Position numbers and translations under genes: made by a program
Assembly (NCBI GenBank): GCA_036480335.1
Contig: JAZGGH010000046.1
Location: 1-20,416 of the forward strand
Source: JAZGER01 sp036480335
GTDB taxonomy: Bacteria; Pseudomonadota; Gammaproteobacteria; DSM-19610
Direction: 5' to 3'
Length of the DNA: 20,416 nt
In this document: piece after piece, positions 7,727-14,810 of the stretch
How positions within the stretch are numbered: the stretch's first letter is position 1
Layout: each line of letters starts with the position of its first letter
The notes under the pieces: generated by a model
What the model was told of the DNA's origin: nothing
Database searches by the model: none
What the model saw: the letters and a program-made list of their open reading frames with translations, nothing else

Positions 7727-7921
7727 TTATTCTGACAAATGGTAAATCGACATAATGGAACGCAATTCAGCCAGCAATGTTTTGCGTTCCTGCCTGTTTA
7801 ATTGACTGGATTCAAAGCATTCATTCTCAGTCAGTAACGTCTTGATACAATGGTCAGTATAACTGCAACCCTGCATACAAATGGCATCCAGTGCCTGCTC
7901 TACTTTTTCTGCTGACAGCAT
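7727..7921 (-). CDS. Small Cys-rich protein coupled to TlpA-like gene
   Basis: A 64-residue soluble protein, MLSAEKVEQALDAICMQGC at the start, with cysteines at 15, 19, 25 and 35 and a basic-acidic helical tail (LNRQERKTLLAELRSIMSIY). I do not recognise a named family. The ATG overlaps the TGA of the thioredoxin-like gene upstream (TGATG), so the two are almost certainly translationally coupled. The start of the same frame at GTG 7936 is less likely. The cysteines could bind a metal or serve as a substrate or partner of the neighbouring thioredoxin-like protein; that is inference from context. No signal peptide is visible, whereas its partner faces the periplasm. Confidence 0.65.
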   Translation of the reverse strand: MLSAEKVEQALDAICMQGCSYTDHCIKTLLTENECFESSQLNRQERKTLLAELRSIMSIYHLSE

Positions 7922-8421
7922 CACAGGCCTGCCCACCAGAGGCGTGCTCTCAAGCCTGGCCCAGATGTGTAACCCACTTCGACAAATCTCACGTTGCCCT
8001 CCCCATCAATGATAAAACTGGCGGGAACACCTGTCACTCCGTAACGAAGAGCAATCTCAGCGGACGGATCATGCACTGTCGGATAGGTTAACTGATGCTT
8101 CTCCATATACTTCACAACAACATCTACCTCCGTATCATCAATAACCACTGATAAAACCGCATATTTCCGGGCAATCGACTCTATGGCTGCATTTTCCAGT
8201 TTACAAACAGGACACCAGGTAGCCCAAAAATGCACCAGAACCGGCCTACCTCGCATTTCACGCAACGATAACACCTTACCCTTCAATGCAATAGCCTCTA
8301 TATCCGGAGCGGCACCTGAAATAACATGGCGAGTCTGATACCAGTGAATACCGGAAAACAACACAATCAGCAGTCCAAAATTTACCAGATAACGGCACCA
8401 ATGCTTCTTTCCTGCCACCAT
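7921..8421 (-). CDS. Membrane-anchored TlpA/ScsD-like thioredoxin
   Basis: The 166-residue protein has an N-terminal membrane anchor (about 11-28, YLVNFGLLIVLFSGI) followed by a thioredoxin-like domain. The active site is WCPVC (C70, C73) within HFWATWCPVCKLE, and the cis-proline segment is TGVPASF (P133). It belongs to the TlpA/ResA/ScsD group of periplasmic thiol-disulfide proteins involved in disulfide exchange, cytochrome c maturation or copper tolerance. The CPVC dipeptide is typical of ScsD-like members. Electrons would need a DsbD/ScsB-type partner, not seen here. It is the first gene of a two-gene minus-strand unit with the small Cys-rich protein. Confidence 0.88.
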   Translation of the reverse strand: MVAGKKHWCRYLVNFGLLIVLFSGIHWYQTRHVISGAAPDIEAIALKGKVLSLREMRGRPVLVHFWATWCPVCKLENAAIESIARKYAVLSVVIDDTEVDVVVKYMEKHQLTYPTVHDPSAEIALRYGVTGVPASFIIDGEGNVRFVEVGYTSGPGLRARLWWAGL

Positions 8422-8461
8422 TTTTTACAAACTCCCACTGTTATTTTCTGTAGATATGTGA

Positions 8462-8483
8462 TTTTATGACCGATATCATAAAA
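8462..8483. promoter_or_regulatory. Inverted repeat in divergent intergenic region
   Basis: A perfect 8-bp inverted repeat (TTTTATGA, 6-base spacer, TCATAAAA) lies about 40 bp upstream of the TlpA-like gene and 130 bp upstream of the divergent secreted-protein gene. It could be an operator or the recognition site of a dimeric regulator. The surrounding 190 bp are AT-rich, and random symmetry is possible. Confidence 0.3.
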
Positions 8484-8611
8484 AGACAGTCGGTTTTCAA
8501 TTAATGTCATTTCAAACTCTTAATGACTGATTCGCCCACAGTAAGTTATCTTGAGACGAAGTAAAACTGAACTCCTAAAATAATTTATGAACCTATGAAA
8601 GTTTATTACAA

Positions 8612-9097
8612 ATGATTATGTGCACAAAGAAAACACTTCTACAAAGTTCCCTCATGGGAATGGTATTTACCCTGACAGGGTTTGTAACCGTTCAGGCAGA
8701 CAATCAAACACAGGCAACCGGTTCATCGCCTGCAATCTACCAGGTCATCACTGCTCACCTGCCTGCAGAAAAAGCAAAAACAGCGGCTGTGGCACAGGCA
8801 CAAATTGAATCTGCGCTTTATTCTGCGCAAAAACAGGCCTGCCTGTCCAGTTGCAAACAACAATGGATTCTGCCTGGCATTCTGCAGGAAAAAGAAGGTC
8901 CATATTCAGGACATACTGAAACAGCTTATGGCAGTAAAAAGTCTGTATGGATATATTCAATGAAACGAAAGCTACCTGAAAACAGTTGTATCTCAGGAAC
9001 AGGGCACACCAACGCATTGCAAAACGTTTTACCCAAATGGATGACTGTCACCATCAGCAGAGGAAACAACAACGATGGTATTGCATCCAATGATTAA
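8612..9097 (+). CDS. Secreted protein of unknown function
   Basis: The 161-residue product starts with a Sec signal peptide (cleavage likely after VQA, residue 29). The mature part has an alanine- and glutamine-rich segment (52-75) and three cysteines (C77, C81, C126), which could form a disulfide and a free thiol. I do not recognise the family. ATG 8618 is a possible start two codons inside. The gene is divergent from the periplasmic thioredoxin-like gene, which may or may not be relevant to its cysteines. Its TAA stop lies in a TTAA that also supplies the stop of the opposing BrkB-like gene. Confidence 0.6.
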   Translation: MIMCTKKTLLQSSLMGMVFTLTGFVTVQADNQTQATGSSPAIYQVITAHLPAEKAKTAAVAQAQIESALYSAQKQACLSSCKQQWILPGILQEKEGPYSGHTETAYGSKKSVWIYSMKRKLPENSCISGTGHTNALQNVLPKWMTVTISRGNNNDGIASND

Positions 9098-10440
9098 CCC
9101 TCCTGTTTTTCTGCCACCATGTCTCGCAATGACACGCTTGAGAAAGCGTTCTCATAGCTACTCTCGCTTTTCTGCATAATATTTGCCACTGCTCCGGAAT
9201 GCGGCATAGCATCATACGCAAGAAAGCCGCTCTCTCCATTTTTTCGTACAGTTTTCAATATATCACCGACTGAAACTGTATCGACATCCCTGCCGGGCAG
9301 AAAAGCCGCAACGTCACCCGCAACCTCAACCAGCAAATCCGCATCAATCAGATCAGCCATCAGTTTTTCTACCGGCAATGCCGGCACTTCCAGGCGCTCA
9401 ACAAGCTGCAGCATAGATAAAGGTTTCTTACCTGACATATATTGCCTGGCAACCTGATACATCACTTCCAGCGCCATTGTTTCGCGCAATCGATTACTCA
9501 AAACAAGCTTGACCGGGTTACGTGTTACATATTTCGGATTTTGTACATAAAAAGCCACCTGACTACCCAGCAACAATATTAACCAGCTAAGGTATAGCCA
9601 GATCATCAACATAACAACAATCGCAAAGCCCGAATAAATAGCCGTGTATTTCGATGAGTTTGCAATAAAGGATGCAAACACCCAACCACTGGACTCCCAG
9701 ATAATTCCGGCAACAATGCCACCTGCTAAAGCGGGCAGAAAATGCACATCGGTATTCGGTAGGAAAAGGTATAAAAATGTGAACACAGATATAACCAGCA
9801 CATACGGTAACAGTTTGCCTGCTGCCAACAATAAATGTCCAAACGGTTCCACATGCATGACATATTGAACAAACTCATTATTCATAACCGTTGCGGTCAC
9901 ACCCAGCGCAGCAAACACCAGAACCGGACCGATCATGATGACACTCAGATAGTTTGCAAAACGCTTTGCAAACCCTCTCATACGCTCCACACGCCAAACA
10001 TGATTAAACGAGGACTCTACTTTTTGTGTAAGAGAAACAACAGTATAGAGAAGAAATGCCAGGCCCAGCGAACCCAAAACTCCGACCTTCATATTCTCAA
10101 CGAAACCAATAATTTTTTCGGTAAGCTCCGCTGCACGCGGACCAATAGGTGCAAAAAATGAAAGCAACAGAGGCTCTATCTGGTTATGTACACCAAAACC
10201 TTTCAACACTGAGAAGCTTACTGCTAATAACGGCACTAACGATAAAAGTGTCGTGTATACGAGACTCATAGCCCGCAATGTTAACTGACCACGCAAGAGA
10301 TGTTTTAGCAACACACTGACCATGCGAGCGGCTTTGATAAAAAACAACACTAACTTTGAATGTTTTTGATCATCAGACCAGAGGAACTCCATCCAGCTAT
10401 CCAGTTTTTTTCGCATGACATTACTCACAAAACACCTCAT
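9094..10440 (-). CDS. YihY/BrkB family inner-membrane protein with winged-helix-like C-terminus
   Basis: The protein of about 448 residues has the YihY/BrkB membrane domain, with six likely hydrophobic segments in its first two thirds. Family landmarks include QLTLRAMSLVYTTLLSLVPLLAV, LLYTVVSLTQKVESSFNHVWRV, LPALAGGIVAGIIWESSGWVF and AIYSGFAIVVMLMIWLYLSW. E. coli YihY is about 290 residues. The extra 130 residues here contain a winged-helix-like segment (PLSMLQLVERLEVP, LMADLIDADLLVEV), a known extension in this family. The function is not established; the old tRNA-processing RNase BN name is an error for this family. ATG 10440 was chosen over GTG 10449; ATG 10416 is also possible. Confidence 0.88.
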   Translation of the reverse strand: MRCFVSNVMRKKLDSWMEFLWSDDQKHSKLVLFFIKAARMVSVLLKHLLRGQLTLRAMSLVYTTLLSLVPLLAVSFSVLKGFGVHNQIEPLLLSFFAPIGPRAAELTEKIIGFVENMKVGVLGSLGLAFLLYTVVSLTQKVESSFNHVWRVERMRGFAKRFANYLSVIMIGPVLVFAALGVTATVMNNEFVQYVMHVEPFGHLLLAAGKLLPYVLVISVFTFLYLFLPNTDVHFLPALAGGIVAGIIWESSGWVFASFIANSSKYTAIYSGFAIVVMLMIWLYLSWLILLLGSQVAFYVQNPKYVTRNPVKLVLSNRLRETMALEVMYQVARQYMSGKKPLSMLQLVERLEVPALPVEKLMADLIDADLLVEVAGDVAAFLPGRDVDTVSVGDILKTVRKNGESGFLAYDAMPHSGAVANIMQKSESSYENAFSSVSLRDMVAEKQEG

Positions 10441-10840
10441 CCCGTTCACAAACTTTCATTAAACAACACATCATGTCGCACATATTTTTTCAGTTTTTAC
10501 GATAAAACCGAACACTTTCCAAAATTTTTTTACAATAAGCCATTTGGGTTTCTGGTTATAAAAATAACGATTTCTTATCATCGAATATCACCTTATTGTT
10601 TTTTTAATATCTCATATTATACTGCTATTTACTTACAATATCGCTATCACCTCACTTACAACAGTAACAAAGCACGACAGACAAACGATAACACTCTAAC
10701 TTCTCCACTGCATACTTACACGATAATAATAGTGCGAAATGTCACTTAAGTGTTGTAATTTGTTCTTTTTTCATTAAAGTTCGTTACCCTAACGCCGTTA
10801 CGTTGCGCGAACCGTGAACTTGTTTAAGGAGGTAATCCAA
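10441..10840. other. AT-rich intergenic region between divergent genes
   Basis: About 400 bases separate the BrkB-like gene (minus) from the basic repeat protein (plus). The stretch is strongly AT-rich. It contains a perfect 10-bp palindrome CACTTAAGTG (10743-10752) and TTGTAA/TTGTTC-like hexamers at 10753-10765, but no convincing -35/-10 pair. I see no protein-coding gene: the frames open here show no domain or ribosome site. It presumably holds the promoters of both genes and a long leader for the basic protein. Confidence 0.5.
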
Positions 10841-11257
10841 ATGGCAGTACGAAAGAAAACAGTAAGACGCAAGACAACCGCTAAGAAAAAAGCAGTGAGC
10901 AAAAAACGTGTAGTCCGGAAAAAGGTAGCTAAGAAAAAAGTTGCCAAAAAACGTGTGGTCCGGAAAAAGGTGGCTAAGAAAAAAGTCGCCAAAAAACGCG
11001 CTACCCGTAAAAAAGTGGCTAAGAAAAAAGTCACTAAAAAACGCATTACTCGGAAAAAGGTAGCGAAGAAAAAGGTGGCTAAGAAAAAAGTCGCCAAAAA
11101 ACGCGCTACCCGTAAAAAAGTAGCGAAGAAAAAAGTAGCAAAGAAAAGGGTGACTAAGAAAAAAGTCACTAAAAAACGTGCTACCCGTAAAAAAGTAGCC
11201 CGAAAAAAGGTAACGAAAAAACGCGTTACCCGGAAAAAGACTGCAAGAAGGAAATAG
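10841..11257 (+). CDS. Histone-H1-like, Lys/Arg-rich pentad-repeat protein
   Basis: The 138-residue protein contains only eight amino acid types (K, R, V, A, T and single M, S, I). By my count 81 residues are Lys or Arg. After a 20-residue head it consists of 23 uninterrupted five-residue units of form (K/R)3 plus two of V/A/T/I, such as KKKVA, RKKVA and KKRAT, ending in RRK. A higher-order 15-residue pattern (KKR.. RKKVA KKKV.) is visible. It resembles eukaryotic H1 tails and bacterial H1-like proteins such as AlgP and Hc1, so binding to DNA or RNA in the nucleoid is inferred. ATG 10841 is preferred over in-frame GTG 10814 because a perfect AAGGAGGT (10826-10833) lies seven bases before it. 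A strong terminator makes it monocistronic. Confidence 0.85.
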   Translation: MAVRKKTVRRKTTAKKKAVSKKRVVRKKVAKKKVAKKRVVRKKVAKKKVAKKRATRKKVAKKKVTKKRITRKKVAKKKVAKKKVAKKRATRKKVAKKKVAKKRVTKKKVTKKRATRKKVARKKVTKKRVTRKKTARRK

Positions 11258-11285
11258 CAATAACGCTATAAAATCTTGCCAGGAA

Positions 11286-11309
11286 GGCCCGCCGACGCGG
11301 GCCTTTTTT
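11286..11309 (+). terminator. Intrinsic terminator of basic repeat protein gene
   Basis: A perfect GC-rich 7-bp stem (GGCCCGC / GCGGGCC) with a 4-base loop is followed by six T, 28 bases after the stop codon. Confidence 0.93.
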
Positions 11310-11405
11310 ATATAAAAAACAGTGGCATAACAAATTGCTCAAACATGCCATTCAAGCGTTTAAATCTGTGGGCCGTTAATGATTGGGTTGAGAAGAGATT
11401 ATTCC

Positions 11406-12560
11406 ATGATATCAGACCACCTGAAAATTCTTTTTATTGATGACTCCCGCCTCGTCAGGGCCGCAGTCAAAAAAATACTGTCTAGTGGATGTCACCTGAT
11501 AGAAGCCGAAGACGGTCTTGCAGGCTGGTCTGTCCTTAATACGAATAACCAGATTGATCTCGTTATTACAGACCTGACCATGCCAAATCTTGATGGCCTG
11601 GGTTTACTTAACAAGATTCGTCGATCTGATAACCCACACTTACAAAAAATCCCCGTCATTATCGCAACGGGTGCAGAAGATGGAGATGGAGATGGGTCAA
11701 GAGAAACTGCTCTGGCTGCTGGCGCTAACCTGTTTATCACAAAACCCTATAATGCCAAAAATTTGACCAGCTCAATACAATCCGTCATGCAGGAGTTTTC
11801 ACCTGAAAGCAAAACGCTCCAGCCAGATATCTGCAATCAGGAACAACTGCTCGCAATTGGAGAAGAACAACTTCTTAACGCGATTCGACAACATAAGGAA
11901 CTGGCATTTATGAAGCTTGCTATTGATAAATACAAGATTCTGTATTTACGCAAGGGCAAGGCATTTGTTGAATCCCTGTCAAGAGAGTTACTGGCTCGTC
12001 TTGTCACTATCAAGCAACCTGAACATACACTGGCACAAACCGATATCGCCGAATATTGTTTGTTAATGCCCAACACTGATCCGATTACAGCAAAGCATAC
12101 AGCAGGTATTATCAAGCACAAACTTGAAGCATCAACATACAGGATAGATGACTGTGAGCATGCTATTACCGTCAACATTGGCCTTAGCTGTCCTGTTATT
12201 CGCACTGGCGTTCAATTAAAACAATTGCTTGATGATGCCAGCATAAAACTGACACCATCCTCAAATACTAGCCAGCCTGACAATGCTCAGACAGCCAGAA
12301 CAAAAAATATTGCACGCCGCCGAAGCAATGATTCATCAAGACTATTCACACTGCTTGATCAATTAACCGATCAAATCAGACGGCAGGAAAACATTGATCC
12401 CGGCCTGTTGATGCAAAAAATCCTGCCATTACTGCATGACTGGAATCAAAAAATGGGGGGGATATGCACTGATGAAATCAACAAGCTTGAAGCTGTCTCC
12501 CGATCACCGACAGCTGATACAAAAACCCAACACAAGATAACAACAGAAGAACCCGCCTAG
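11406..12560 (+). CDS. Receiver-domain protein with degenerate GGDEF-like domain
   Basis: The 384-residue protein starts with a complete response-regulator receiver domain: acidic pair D12-D13, phospho-acceptor D56 in LVITDLTMPNLDG, T88 and K113 (ITKPY). After a linker, residues about 165-275 follow the layout of a GGDEF domain (YCLLMPNTDPITAKHTAGIIKHKL, then AITVNIGLSCP). The signature motif is TDIAE (212-216) instead of GG(D/E)EF, and the substrate and metal residues are missing, so diguanylate cyclase activity is not expected. A helical tail (about 300-360) may mediate oligomerisation. ATG 11406 is chosen because AGAAGAG lies upstream; ATG 11379 would add nine residues. Its TAG stop lies within the CTAG flanking a MITE-like element. 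Confidence 0.8.
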   Translation: MISDHLKILFIDDSRLVRAAVKKILSSGCHLIEAEDGLAGWSVLNTNNQIDLVITDLTMPNLDGLGLLNKIRRSDNPHLQKIPVIIATGAEDGDGDGSRETALAAGANLFITKPYNAKNLTSSIQSVMQEFSPESKTLQPDICNQEQLLAIGEEQLLNAIRQHKELAFMKLAIDKYKILYLRKGKAFVESLSRELLARLVTIKQPEHTLAQTDIAEYCLLMPNTDPITAKHTAGIIKHKLEASTYRIDDCEHAITVNIGLSCPVIRTGVQLKQLLDDASIKLTPSSNTSQPDNAQTARTKNIARRRSNDSSRLFTLLDQLTDQIRRQENIDPGLLMQKILPLLHDWNQKMGGICTDEINKLEAVSRSPTADTKTQHKITTEEPA

Positions 12561-12703
12561 CAGGCTGTTGAAAAACCCTCATGCGGCACAATCCCGCGTT
12601 AAAAATCGGCTCAAAATGCTCATGTACTGCATGTACACTGCGCTTTTTCGCCGATTTTTGCCTTGTCTTGCGCTCGCCTGAAACTTTTCAACAGCCTGCT
12701 AGG
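12557..12703. mobile_element. MITE-like element with CTAG flanking duplication
   Basis: The ends CAGGCTGTTGAAAA (12561-12574) and its exact complement (12685-12698) are terminal inverted repeats of a 138-bp non-coding element. CTAG at 12557-12560 and 12699-12702 flanks it and looks like a 4-bp target duplication. With one further base each side, symmetry reaches 19 bp. Inside, AAAAATCGGC (12601-12610) and GCCGATTTTT (12650-12659) form a second hairpin around a GTAC-rich centre. No transposase is encoded, so it would depend on a related insertion sequence elsewhere. CTAG-type targets are used by some IS5-group elements (YTAR target), but I cannot assign a family. The strong structure may also terminate transcription from both convergent neighbours. 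Confidence 0.75.
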
Positions 12704-13193
12704 AAATCTTACTGCCGGGTTTTTGATAGCCATTCGGTCTGACGGCCACCTGGCACAAAACACGCGTACAACGCACGCCATCCTCGGTGTACAAACCGTA
12801 TTCAAATTCGGGGTTACTGCGCCCTTTTCTGTCCAGATCAAGCCTGATTTGTTGTTTGACGGTTTCTGGAAAATTAAAGCGTAGTTCAAGATGGCTATTG
12901 CCGGGGTATTCAAAATCCAGTGACAGTTTTCGTGTCCAGACAGAATACCCTGGAAACTGCCGCGCACAGGCAATAGCGGCAACAGGATCTGCAATAGCAC
13001 TTTGGAAACCACCAAACATACTGTCTCCCATGTTTTTCGAGAACAGGGTTAGCGGCAACCGCAAACGCAGTGTATTCCAGTCTGCATCCATCTCCAGAAC
13101 CTTTACTCGCATAAACAGGAAGGGTGGAAACCATTCAAGGCGATGCCGTGGAGACAGGAACCTGGCTCGTTGTAATAACCGCAGAATATTCAA
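12699..13193 (-). CDS. DUF4442-like hotdog-fold protein (putative acyl-CoA thioesterase)
   Basis: The 164-residue protein resembles DUF4442/PaaI-type hotdog proteins. An N-terminal PFLFMRVKVLEMDADWNTLRLRLPL strand region is followed by NMGDSMFGGFQSAIADPVAAIA, the position of the hotdog helix, and then beta strands (LSLDFEYPG, VRCTRVLCQVAVRP). Such proteins usually hydrolyse acyl thioesters, but no catalytic residue can be assigned here. It starts at TTG, supported by a TAGGTGA ribosome site 8 bases upstream; no ATG occurs before the core. Its TAG stop is supplied by the CTAG at the right end of the MITE-like element. Confidence 0.7.
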   Translation of the reverse strand: MNILRLLQRARFLSPRHRLEWFPPFLFMRVKVLEMDADWNTLRLRLPLTLFSKNMGDSMFGGFQSAIADPVAAIACARQFPGYSVWTRKLSLDFEYPGNSHLELRFNFPETVKQQIRLDLDRKGRSNPEFEYGLYTEDGVRCTRVLCQVAVRPNGYQKPGSKIS

Positions 13194-13309
13194 TTTTCTG
13201 TCACCTAAGTAAGCTGATAGCAGGTTTGTGATTTAATGCTGATTATACGATACTCAGACGTGCAGTAATGGTTGAAGGTATTTATCAATGCAACACAGGA
13301 TTATTCAGC

Positions 13310-13792
13310 ATGCCAACATTTGACACCGTATCAGAAGCAGATATGCAGGAAGTCGCCAACGCAACCGATCAAACCAGCCGGGAAGTCGGAACTCGCTTCG
13401 ATTTCAAGGGAACCAGCGCATGCCTTGAATTCAAGAATGAGCAGATCATTATCCGCGCTGACAATGACTTTCAGTTACGCCAGGTACGTGAAATCCTGCA
13501 TACCAAACTGGCAAAACGCGGAGTGGATATCCATGCGTTGAATGCAAGTAAAATAGAACAGAATAATAGCCAGGCTCGACAGATTATTGATATCCAGCAA
13601 GGCATTCCCCAGGATGACGCACGAAAAATCGTCAAGCTGATTAAAGACAAAAAACTCAAAGTGCAGGTCAGCATTCAAGGTGACAAGGTTCGAGTCAGCG
13701 GCAAGAAAAGGGATGATCTGCAATCGGTCATCAGCTTGTTGAAAGATAGCAAGCTTAAGCTGCCACTACAGTATATAAATTTCCGGGATTAA
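13310..13792 (+). CDS. yajQ: YajQ family nucleotide-binding protein
   Basis: The 160-residue protein matches YajQ throughout: MPTFDTVSEADMQEV at the N-terminus, SREVGTRFDFKGT, IQGDKVRVSGKKRDDLQSVI, and the end PLQYINFRD. YajQ proteins have two ferredoxin-like domains and bind nucleotides or nucleic acid; the Xanthomonas homologue is a cyclic-di-GMP-responsive transcription cofactor. An in-frame ATG at 13268 would add 14 residues lacking similarity, so I start at 13310, preceded by CAGGAT. The stop lies one base from the stop of convergent cyaY. Confidence 0.95.
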   Translation: MPTFDTVSEADMQEVANATDQTSREVGTRFDFKGTSACLEFKNEQIIIRADNDFQLRQVREILHTKLAKRGVDIHALNASKIEQNNSQARQIIDIQQGIPQDDARKIVKLIKDKKLKVQVSIQGDKVRVSGKKRDDLQSVISLLKDSKLKLPLQYINFRD

Positions 13793-13793
13793 A

Positions 13794-14138
13794 TCAGAAC
13801 TCAGTCAGTGTGATTTTCGTGCCGATTTTTTCACTCAAAACATCATTTAGTGTATCTCGAAGCCCTTTGTCATCACGATCATTACGCCACTCACCCGAGA
13901 CGGCTCCAACAGTCTCCACATAGGAAAAATGCGCCGGCCCCTGTGGGGAAGCCAGCCAAATTTGCTTTGCGCTGGACTGACGATTAATAATAATTTGCGC
14001 ACCATCCGGGAACTCAAGCGTCAAAACCCCATCAATAAGATCCATATCAAGGTCGTCAAGTGCGTCTACTGATTCCAGTCTTTCCAATAACACTTCAAGA
14101 AAAACGGCAGTTTGTGTTGAAAAAGAAGTTTGCTTCAT
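13794..14138 (-). CDS. cyaY: Bacterial frataxin CyaY
   Basis: The protein of about 114 residues matches CyaY (E. coli 106). CyaY binds iron and the cysteine desulfurase-IscU complex, tuning the rate of iron-sulfur cluster assembly. The N-terminal acidic helix and ridge (E19, E22, D25, D28, D29, D31, D33) is present, followed by GVLTLEFPDGAQIIINRQ and QIWLASPQGPAHFSY, the frataxin core. ATG 14138 is preceded by AGAGGA; an in-frame upstream start at 14180 would add an unrelated hydrophobic leader and is rejected. It is divergent from fabA. Functionally it links to iscU earlier in the window. Confidence 0.95.
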   Translation of the reverse strand: MKQTSFSTQTAVFLEVLLERLESVDALDDLDMDLIDGVLTLEFPDGAQIIINRQSSAKQIWLASPQGPAHFSYVETVGAVSGEWRNDRDDKGLRDTLNDVLSEKIGTKITLTEF

Positions 14139-14273
14139 TCCATATCCTCTGACAAAGATAAATAAACAGGCAAACAGCAATACAATTTGCCAGCTAGTAA
14201 TATCTCATACTTTCTACACAGCGAACATACCGGTAGAATAGCCTTTTTACCTGCGCAGGAAGAATCTGAGCTG

Positions 14274-14798
14274 ATGAGCAATTTAACCGATCAAAATGCA
14301 TTCTCATATGATGAGCTTTTACAATGTGGTCATGGCGACCTGTTTGGCCCGGGCAATGCCCGTCTGCCATTGCCGCCAATGCTTATGTTTGACCGTATTA
14401 CACAAATCAACAGAACAGAAGGCAAATACGAAAAAGGCCTGATTGTCGCAGAGCTGGATATCAGGCCGGATTTATGGTTTTTTGATTGCCATTTTGAAAG
14501 TGATCCAGTAATGCCGGGTTGCCTTGGGCTAGATGCCATGTGGCAACTTATCGGTTTCTTTCTTGGCTGGATCGGTGGTCCGGGTCGTGGCCGCGCACTG
14601 GGATCGAATGAAGTGAAATTCTCGGGTCAGGTGACACCCGATGCAAAACTGGTCACCTACCGGATAGATATGCGCCGTGTCATGGAGCGCAAACTCTATA
14701 TGGGAATCGGCGATGCAACCATGTCGATTGATGGACGAGAAATATACGCAGCAAAAAGCCTGCGCGTTGGTCTTTTTACATCCACAGAAAATTTTTGA
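14274..14798 (+). CDS. fabA: 3-hydroxydecanoyl-ACP dehydratase/isomerase FabA
   Basis: The 174-residue enzyme dehydrates 3-hydroxydecanoyl-ACP and isomerises trans-2- to cis-3-decenoyl-ACP, the branch point for unsaturated fatty acids. The catalytic His73 lies in WFFDCHFESDPVMPGC and Asp87 in LGLDAMWQLIGFF; GRGRALGSNEVKFSGQV and the end KSLRVGLFTSTENF match E. coli FabA. The start ATG 14274 gives the usual length, and the 29 extra residues from 14187 have no counterpart in the family. fabB follows after 12 bp in the same transcript. I saw no convincing FadR- or FabR-type operator upstream. Confidence 0.97.
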   Translation: MSNLTDQNAFSYDELLQCGHGDLFGPGNARLPLPPMLMFDRITQINRTEGKYEKGLIVAELDIRPDLWFFDCHFESDPVMPGCLGLDAMWQLIGFFLGWIGGPGRGRALGSNEVKFSGQVTPDAKLVTYRIDMRRVMERKLYMGIGDATMSIDGREIYAAKSLRVGLFTSTENF

Positions 14799-14810
14799 GA
14801 GTCATTCATT

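Noticed and set aside
10360..10749. 129-codon plus-strand frame in the AT-rich region before the basic protein
   Set aside because: It overlaps the start of the BrkB-like gene on the other strand, is low complexity and has no ribosome site or domain.
10784..11260. Long minus-strand open frames rich in Phe and Leu opposite the basic repeat gene
   Set aside because: They are the antisense of the Lys-rich repeats, which rarely give stop codons; the plus strand has the perfect ribosome site and terminator.
12620..13015. 131-codon minus-strand frame overlapping the MITE and the DUF4442-like gene
   Set aside because: It runs through the non-coding element and overlaps a gene with recognisable hotdog features in another frame.
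13268..13309. Longer start for yajQ
   Set aside because: The 14 added residues have no counterpart in YajQ, which normally starts MP(S/T)FD.
14187..14273. Longer start for fabA
   Set aside because: The 29 added residues are outside the family's length and overlap the probable promoter region.
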